Origin: Ifrita kowaldi
Taxonomy: Eukaryota > Chordata > Aves > Passeriformes > Cinclosomatidae
Direction: 5' to 3'
Assembly: GCA_013398055.1 (NCBI GenBank)
Contig: VZRS01012080.1
Coordinates: forward strand, 179,222 to 243,221
DNA: 64,000 nucleotides
Below are positions 57,563 to 64,000 of the stretch, one piece after another; position 1 is the stretch's first letter; every line of letters starts with the position of its first letter. The notes under the pieces are model-generated. The model saw only the letters and a program-made list of their open reading frames with translations, ran no database searches and was not told the origin of the DNA. Made by a program: the position numbers and the translations under genes.

Positions 57563-59292
57563 TTACAGGAAATTGTGTATAAGCAAAGGCTCTTCAGAGC
57601 CAGGCAAACTCTGGGTGTGGATGTATCTCCTTCACGTTGAACCACACTTCAGCAAAGGAACACGAACTTATATTACTTCTATTGTGCCATGAAGTAAAAT
57701 TCCAGGTGACTGTAACAGCGGAAGCCCAAACCTCAATGGAATCCCTACACAAAGCCTTCCATTGCTGGGTTTTTAGGAGCCTCCCTGGCTGACACAAGAG
57801 GACCTGGATGGCTGCTGGACAGAACACGTGGAATATGCTCATTGGTTTTTGCTGTTAAAGCACAGGAACAGGGCTTTGCTTCCCGACAGCTCCTGCTCCC
57901 TCTTCCATCCGAGGACTTTGATCAGCTCCATGAACAAAGAACTCCACTGGACAGTCGGAGACTTTTTTGTGAATTGACTTCTCTGATATTGACTCTGCTT
58001 TTTCTTAAGTTTCAACATGAGAGGACAGAGAATTAGTTGCTGCAGGGATTCTTTTCTTGTTGTTTTTGTTCTGCCTGTGTGAACATGAAAGAGCCTCGCT
58101 TGTGTGCACATTTGGAATTCCTATGTACTCCTTCATTCTTTGATTTAAAAAAAAACCAAAATAAAATATCTGAGGAGCTCATGCCCTTCTTTCTTTTCAG
58201 CTAAGGATGCAAAACTTGCAGTGCCCATCTCAAGGGGTTGTGAAAGATGAAGCAGGGGTTAAAATATATTGAGAAATTGCTGTTATTTTTAGTAAATAAT
58301 CCTATATCATAATAAGAGATGATTCATAGTTTTCTCCAAATATTAGGAAAATGCCAATTATTTAATTGGTTGTAGCTCTCCAAGCACTTTCTCTTTAGCC
58401 TTCTACATGCTCCTTGTACCTGTGTGAGTTTGTAAGTAAAGATTGCCCTGACAAGTAATGTGATGCCAATTTAGACCATGGACACTGAAACACATAATTA
58501 CCCTCATTATCTTCTTTTAGTACCTGGGTTTTATCATGTGCCATACACTTTATTGCTCAGCCTTCGGGGGTTAAGAGTCAGCTACACACTTCAGTGATCT
58601 GGAGGAGCACGAAAGAGAATAAATCAAAATAATCACACCTCACATAATATTTCTATGAACATTTGTTTTGAAAAAAATATTTGAATGCTGTATTCTTATT
58701 GACAGCCAAGCCCTTTCCACCTTAAAGCGTCTTTCTCTGCATTTATGCCAGCTTTAAATTCCATTTCATATTGTCAAAGATTAGTCAGTGGTGGATTCTT
58801 GCAGTCAGTTAAAGCCAAGTGCTCTGCTTTGTTTACCTTTGCAAAAGTCATCAGCTGTGTTTTGTTGTAGGTTCAACTATGCAACAAAATATATTTTTAA
58901 AAGGATTTTCACAACAGCAATATCATTGTGTGTTTGGTCTATATTATATATATAAACTTGTTTCTAACTTGAGTCCTTTGAAATACAGAACAATGTCTGT
59001 CAAAGAAAACTGAATCAAGAACTTGGATAATCCACAGAATTTATTTATCCACATTCAGCAAAGGAGACAGCATTTACTCAGATTAAATAAACATTTCCTG
59101 AGACTATTCATAAACTGCTTCTCCCTTTTGTTTTTCTTCTATTCAAGCCCTCCAATTACAGTTTTCAGGACTAGAGGAGATACTTAAAATGGGATTAGAC
59201 ACCTATAGCCCCAAGTGAACAAAGCTGGTCACCTGGAGTACCTCACCAATCATAAGCAACACGGAAGATACAGATTTTGGGATCAAATCAAA

Positions 59293-60075
59293 TTGAATAG
59301 AACAGAACAATTACGAACGAAAGGACCAACAAAGATCATCTGTCCAACCGCCTGAGCACTTCAGGGTTGATCAAAAACATATTATTAAGGGCACTGTGTT
59401 AATGCCTCAATCACTGACAGGACTGGGGAATCCCCCACCTCCCGAGGAGATCTGTTCTTTGTTTGACCACCCTCTTGGTATTTCCTAATACCCAGTCTGA
59501 CTCTCCCCTGACACAGTTTTATCATTCCCACGGCTCCTGGCACTGGGTCCCAGGGAGAACAGAGTGGCACGTCCCTCTCCGTGTCCCCTGAGGAAGCTAC
59601 AGAGATCCGTGAGGTCACCCCTCAGCCTCGGTTTCTCCAAAGTAGACAAAACAAGAGTCCTCAACCACTTCTCACAGGTTGTGCCTTCCAGCCCTGCTTC
59701 CAGGGTTCTTCAGCCAGGTGTATTGCAAACCTCCACAATCCTTTAACATCTGCCCTTCAGCCAGTTCTTCACTCCGTGCATCATGAACCTGCTCATCCCA
59801 CAGCTGGACAACTTGGCCAGAGGGATGCTGTGAGGGACGGTATCAAAACCCTTACTAAGAACCAGGAAAACTACATCCAGTGCCTTTCCTTCAGCCATGG
59901 AGCTGTGATCTTATCACAGGAGGAGACGGGATCAGTTAGGCGGGACCTGCCCTTTGGGAGCCCATGTTGATTGTGCAATGGCTTTTCAATAGCAGCCAGT
60001 GCCATTTCTCCATGTTTTATCCAGGTGCTGAGTTTAGACTCCCAGGTCTGTAGCGCCCTGGGGTCTTCCCTCATG
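59293..60075 (-). mobile_element. CR1 LINE, RT fragment joined to 3' part, internally deleted
   Basis: A minus-oriented CR1. The tail-side part (about 59293-59695) reads 'GATCATCTGTCCAACCGCCT', 'CACTTCAGGGTTGATCAAAA', 'ACATATTATTAAGGGCACTG' and 'GACCACCCTCTTGGTATTTC'. The inner part (about 59750-60075) shows reverse-transcriptase ORF2 wording: 'YKKDMREDP', 'LAAIEKPLHNQHGLPKGRSR' and, in a shifted frame, 'LSKGFDTVPHSIPLAKL'. Sequence that should separate these (the RT catalytic region and ORF2 end) is absent, so roughly a kilobase is inferred lost. Frameshifts and stops make it a pseudogene. Confidence 0.8.
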
Positions 60076-60104
60076 TCCTTCTTGTAAACTGGAGAATTGT
60101 GCTT

Positions 60105-60412
60105 GCTCAGCTCAGTCTCCTGGAGAAGAGAAGCTTTGGGGTGACCTAACTGTGGCCTTCCAGTGCCTAAAGGAGCCAATGAAAAAGAGGGAGAGAGACT
60201 ATTTACAAGGGCCTGGAATGACAAGACAAGGCGGAACGGCTTCCCACTGCCAGAGGGCAGGGTTGGATGGGATATTACACAAGGAATCCTTCCCTGTGAG
60301 GGTGGGGCGCAGGGTGCCCAGAGAAGCTGTGGCTGCCCCTGGATCCCTGGCAGTGTCGGAGGCCAGGCTGGACGGGGCTTGGAGCAACCTGGGATTGTGG
60401 AAGGTGTCCACT
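60105..60412 (+). mobile_element. CR1 LINE, 3' part without terminal tail
   Basis: Sense-oriented blocks are 'GAGAAGAGAAGCTTTGGGGT', 'TAACTGTGGCCTTCCAGTGC', 'CCAGAGGGCAGGGTTGGATG', 'GGATATTACACAAGGAATCC', 'CTGGACGGGGCTTGGAGCAA', stopping after 'GTGGAAGGTGTCC'. The last ~90 bp including the octamers are missing. It abuts the minus-strand CR1 ending near 60075, and shares the 'ATTACACAAGGAATCC' variant with the 20764 copy. Confidence 0.9.
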
Positions 60413-63026
60413 TCCACTCTTCTCTAGCCTTGATCTCCCTGCCTTCCTCCTGGCACAAATCAGATACCGGGCCTACCTCAGTAATGCACGCCAGGACTTT
60501 TGAAGGTCTGTTTGCCAGCTCAGGTTACTCCTCTATGAAAATTTAGAAGTGCATTTCATAACCCCATGAAAAGACTTCTTCCCAGTATTTTCAGAACATA
60601 GCACCTTCATCTATCCTTAAAAAGCTGTCCCCTTATCTCAGCCAGAAAATTCAGCTTCACATTGTATCACTGGAATAATGCATTTTTCAAATACGAAAAA
60701 GGAATAAAGCAGCTTCCTCGTGTTTAGCCAAAACAAAGTAATAGCATTCCTTGGACTCCCATCTGCACTGTTTGTTTGTTTCTCTTTCCTTTCTCTATTA
60801 TATTCATACACCACAATCTTTGTGTACTTTTTTCACCATAATTACCTTTTTTTCAAGTATTATTTGTTCTTTTGTCACCAGTCCATACCATGTACTTTTT
60901 TCTTAACACAGGCCCCAGATTTCAGTGGAATCTGGAAGCAGGTTCCCAGTTTCTCACGGCATTCTGGAGGATTTCTGGACAGGACAATTTTATCTTTTGA
61001 CATTTGTATTTTTTTGCCACTCTAAATATTATATTGCCACTGCCTTCCTGAAGAGCTCATAGACGTTTATGACTGCCTGCTCTCTTATCTTCCAATCCAA
61101 AAACCATTCCTTTTATTGGCAGAAGTATCCTCCTTATGCCCAAATTAACGGTTTCAAAAAGCCCTGAATGACCCAATCGTATCCATCCCATCAATCTTTG
61201 CACTTGGTCTATTTATTCTCAGATTTTCTGTGCTATACCAAGCGTTCCTTCTCTTTTTGTTTATTCTCTGCATTGGTTTATATGTTATCAAATCCATACA
61301 ATTCCACAACATTTTATTGCATATTATAACTAGTTTTCAGGAGGAGGGAGGGGAAAAACAAAGATCAAATACACAACAGTAACAGAGGATTAAAAAAAAC
61401 CAAAACAACAAAATGCAATGTTCAGGTTTTAAATAAAAAACCTCCAAAATACTGTCTGAAGTCATAAAACCTCTTGAAAACACACAAAGACAAATCTATC
61501 TCAGATTTACTGAAAACTCAGCTAAAACTAAATTTTCATTTATCTAGAGCTCTGTATGTAGTAGAGGGGACTAAAGGTTTATTTGCCAAGTGAATTCAGT
61601 GGGTGAAGTAAGAATATATGAGCAGCCTTGTTAAATGAGAACAAATATCTGTGTAATGCACTGCTGTGGTTTGGACAGGAGCACAGAGGAAGGGAAGGTA
61701 CCAGTCTGCCCTTCAGACTCTCCAGGCTGTGAGGCATCATCTGATTCAACAGGAAGGGCACTCTTACCAGCTCTGAGCTTTGGAAAACTCTCCAGAGCAT
61801 TAGATTCCATGGGATGTTTCCACAGATATTTCTCCAGTTTCATTATGCAGCCTGAGAAAAAATTATTTTCCCCTCAGTGTGTTTGAATGGGCTGCAATGA
61901 TATTGTAAAATTATTGCTCTCAGATTTAGTATTTGACCCTTTTTCTCCTCCTACCACTGAATGTTTCACCCCATGGCACTTCTTTTCCAGATGAGGAGCC
62001 TTCCACTACTATGTGAAAGAATTAATTTGATCTCCATCACCCTCACAGCCCATCCCCATATCTCTTCTACTTATTTTACCTTCTTTTCTGAGGCTGTGAA
62101 GCAAAGCTACATGTAACAGGCAAGAATTCTGGTACTTAGTTTTTCACACACAGTTTTTGAGTGCTACAAACTGACTTACTTATTGAACTATATAACAACA
62201 AAAAACTTCTGACAATGAAAATCTCTGTTGCTACCTTAAATTAATGAGGAGGTTCTGATTTATGGCAACAGCATCAGTGCTGGGCATCCTACGGCACAGA
62301 TTTATTTAGGAGTGCAGATGGAAGGATGTGTTTGTGCAGTTAAGTGCTCATTACATACAAAGCAGCTGTTAGAAGTGCCTGGGGTGAAAATGCTGATTGG
62401 GGTGCTAATAAATTATTCCAACCGAACTCTGAGCAGAGAGGTCTTTTCACTGGTGCAGATGACGTTGAGCATCTGTGTATCCTCCAGTAACTGTTGCCGG
62501 TCCTCGCTGGCCCGTGGGCAATGTTACACAAGAAAAACCCTGTGGGCAACATCCAGTTTTGGTCTCCTTGTTACCTTCAGTTTTAATTTTTCATTTTCTG
62601 TGGCTTCCAGCAATTCTGTTGTCTCTTGCAAGCAACATGTTCCTAGAGAGCTGAACAGGAAGGAGGAGCACACAGAGACAGAGAGGGATTTTCTCACTCC
62701 AATTCCACATGCCATTTGCATGATTGTGCCTGGAAGGGATCAGATCACTTCTGCATTGATAAATCTGAAGTGGAGATCAGAACTGCTCCATCCGAGGACA
62801 GGCTGGCACTAAATGCTGATGCTTGTCAACACCACACAGCGTTGTGTGTCTGTCACATACTCATTAATCCGTTTTACCTTGTGCGTCTCTACCTACTGAC
62901 AGCGGAAAGCTGCTGCTCCTCTTCAGCAATAAAACTCAGGACAAGCTGAGGAGAAATCTCTTTTGCACAAGAGACACTTAAATACTGTCTTTACGTTATG
63001 ACTTGTGGTTTGTTTTCGTAGATCAG
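60413..63026. other. Unique sequence
   Basis: No gene or transposon is recognised. A-rich runs lie near 61391-61412. Open frames up to 166 codons (62312-62812, plus) have no recognised domain. Confidence 0.45.
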
Positions 63027-63308
63027 TGTCTCGCTTTGAAAGACAGGTGTCTGCCAAGGAAGGTGGGAACCTCTCTTGGAATGGCAAAAAGTATGACCCC
63101 TTTCCCTCCGAATTATTACAACTTTGAAATTAAGGCGCTTTCAGGCAAAGATGTGGGAAAAGGAGTTATTTGTTAGTATGTATATGGATAACAGGGCAAA
63201 CAAACAGAAGCACAAACCCAGTGCCAGCCTTCGGTGCAGTTCTGCTCACGGCCGCCAGGGGCGTTGGTGGCTCCCGGCCGGGCAGGGCGGTGCGGTGATT
63301 CCCCCGCG

Positions 63309-63323
63309 CCTGCAGGGGGCGCT
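63309..63323 (+). promoter_or_regulatory. CTCF-like binding motif
   Basis: CCTGCAGGGGGCGCT matches the CTCF core CCRSYAGRKGGCGCT at all but one position. A weaker relative, CCGCCAGGGGCG, lies at 63252 in the same orientation. Both sit in the CpG-rich part of the putative LTR. Occupancy cannot be told from sequence. Confidence 0.4.
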
Positions 63324-63351
63324 GTGGCGCGGGCTCAGCCCTCACGCGGTA

Positions 63352-63414
63352 ATGGCGGGCAGGACGGCGGGAGAGATGGAAAAGGGGCTTCCTTTACAAA
63401 CTCATGGCGGGCAG
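63352..63414 (+). promoter_or_regulatory. Pair of YY1-like ATGGCGG motifs
   Basis: ATGGCGGGCAG occurs twice, at 63352-63362 and 63404-63414, in CpG-rich sequence. ATGGCGG is the YY1 core and also common near promoters. The evidence is motif match only. Confidence 0.3.
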
Positions 63415-64000
63415 CCGGTCCCGGTGCCCCTCCGGATGGTGAAAAGGGCTGTAGCAGGGACCTTGGAGCAGCAAGCTGGGACTGCAGGGATGAGCAGATC
63501 CCAGAGTAGCAAAATGAAATGTATCAGAAATTCCGCAGCTGTAGCAGGAGCTGCGGGGTGTCTGGGTGTCAGGTTAAAATGTAGCAAGAATCCCTGAAGC
63601 AGCAGCAGACAACAGCGGGGCTGGGCGGGGAATCACTCCCCGGGATTTCTCACCAGTGATGGCTGGTTTCAGAGTCTGGGCTGTGCGGAGGGGAGCGGCC
63701 CCGGACGGGAATGGGGTGTTCCCGGGTGCTGGCATGGCACGCACGAGCTCTGGGCTCCCCAACAGTAGAGAAGCAGAAAAGCAAGCCAGCAAGCCCAGTC
63801 ACAGTGCCAAAGGGAAAGAAACAAAAAGAAGCAGGCAAAACCCACGAAGCAGCAGTATCCCTGGTCAGAGACACCCGTTGCGTGGCCATCTGAATCACCC
63901 ACCTGGAAGATAGGAGTTGCCCCTCGCCCCATCCCCAACTCTTGCCAAAACCCCGGTCTGGCTTTCACTCATTGTGATACTCCTGGGGCTGGGGGGATTG

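Larger units (their letters stand above)
55858..59292. other. Repeat-poor AT-rich stretch
   Basis: Apart from microsatellites at 56490-56560, 57125-57206 and 57507-57562 (listed separately) no transposon is recognised. No gene is recognised. Open frames are under about 95 codons. Confidence 0.5.
63027..64000 (-). mobile_element. Probable minus-oriented ERV LTR, open at window edge
   Basis: From TGTCTCGCTTTGAAAGACAG (63027) the sequence reads, on the reverse strand, like the terminus of a bird LTR: 'GGCAGACACCTGTCTTTC', then 'TAATTCGGAGGGAAAGG' and 'CTTTGCCTGAAAGC'. Beyond 63220 the block becomes GC- and CpG-rich, as an LTR promoter part can be. I see no TG at a matching far end and no second copy of the flanking hexamer GATCAG (63021-63026) inside the window, so it either runs past 64000 or my family recall is wrong. 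No retroviral gene is recognised. Alternatively the GC-rich part is a CpG-rich regulatory element. Confidence 0.4.

Noticed and set aside
59871..60458. A 195-codon minus-strand open frame
   Set aside because: It crosses the junction of two CR1 copies; part is a CR1 reverse-transcriptase remnant and part is CR1 read antisense.
62312..62812. A 166-codon plus-strand open frame
   Set aside because: No domain, signal or exon borders recognised.
63656..63913. Lys/Ser-rich open frames near the right edge as retroviral gag
   Set aside because: They lie in the putative LTR block, overlap on both strands, and have no zinc knuckle or other gag hallmark.
1..64000. tRNA, rRNA or other classical RNA genes, and CRISPR arrays
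   Set aside because: No GTTCRANNC-type T-loop with matching acceptor stem outside CR1 sequence, no rRNA-like block and no spaced direct repeats were seen.

Overview
The window is non-coding vertebrate DNA, almost certainly from a bird. The main evidence is about 35 pieces of CR1 LINE retrotransposon. Several keep the 3' end that marks bird CR1: a 'CCCTTCCAACCCAAACCA' block followed by ATTCTGTGATTCTATGA-like octamers, with no poly-A tail. Several LTR pieces also look like bird, probably songbird, endogenous retroviruses. The species cannot be named from this sequence. I find no complete protein-coding gene, no rRNA or tRNA gene, no CRISPR array and no bacterial-type operon. The window looks like a gene desert or part of a very large intron, mostly AT-rich.

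Layout. 1-16 kb: unique AT-rich DNA with scattered CR1 tails, an old LTR-like block near 8.4-8.9 kb, a GGAA microsatellite holding a 16-N gap (9103-9118), and a CR1 ORF2 fragment on the minus strand (15.3-16.2 kb). A single exon-like segment lies at 13376-13450. 16-25 kb: repeat-poor, with AT microsatellites and two CR1 tails. 25-33.6 kb: two copies of one LTR family (25637-26074 and 32688-33126) in the same orientation, each with its own 4-bp target-site duplication, so they are two independent solo LTRs. A minus-strand open frame of 217 codons (31999-32652) lies just before the second. 33.6-41 kb: mostly unique DNA with a 15-17 bp AT minisatellite at 35.9 kb and small CR1 tails. 41-55.9 kb: the most CR1-dense part, with several subfamilies, a nested insertion (48.27-48.46 kb within 47.98-48.60 kb) and a GC-rich CR1 carrying a 40-bp tandem duplication. 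55.9-59.3 kb: AT-rich and almost repeat-free. 59.3-60.4 kb: a composite of an internally deleted minus-strand CR1 abutted by a plus-strand CR1. 63.0-64.0 kb: a GC/CpG-rich block that starts like the terminus of a minus-oriented LTR, holds CTCF-like and YY1-like motifs and runs off the window edge.

The elements do not form a pathway. They record repeated transposition: 5'-truncated CR1 copies in both orientations (about 14 plus, 21 minus), solo LTRs left by LTR-LTR recombination, and microsatellite growth. The items most worth testing are the solo-LTR pair, the GC-rich block at the right edge, the exon-like signal-peptide segment near 13.4 kb and the 217-codon frame near 32 kb. I did not find a convincing new biological system. 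CR1 and LTR identities come from recognising conserved features by eye, and element ends are accurate to about 10-20 bases unless stated.
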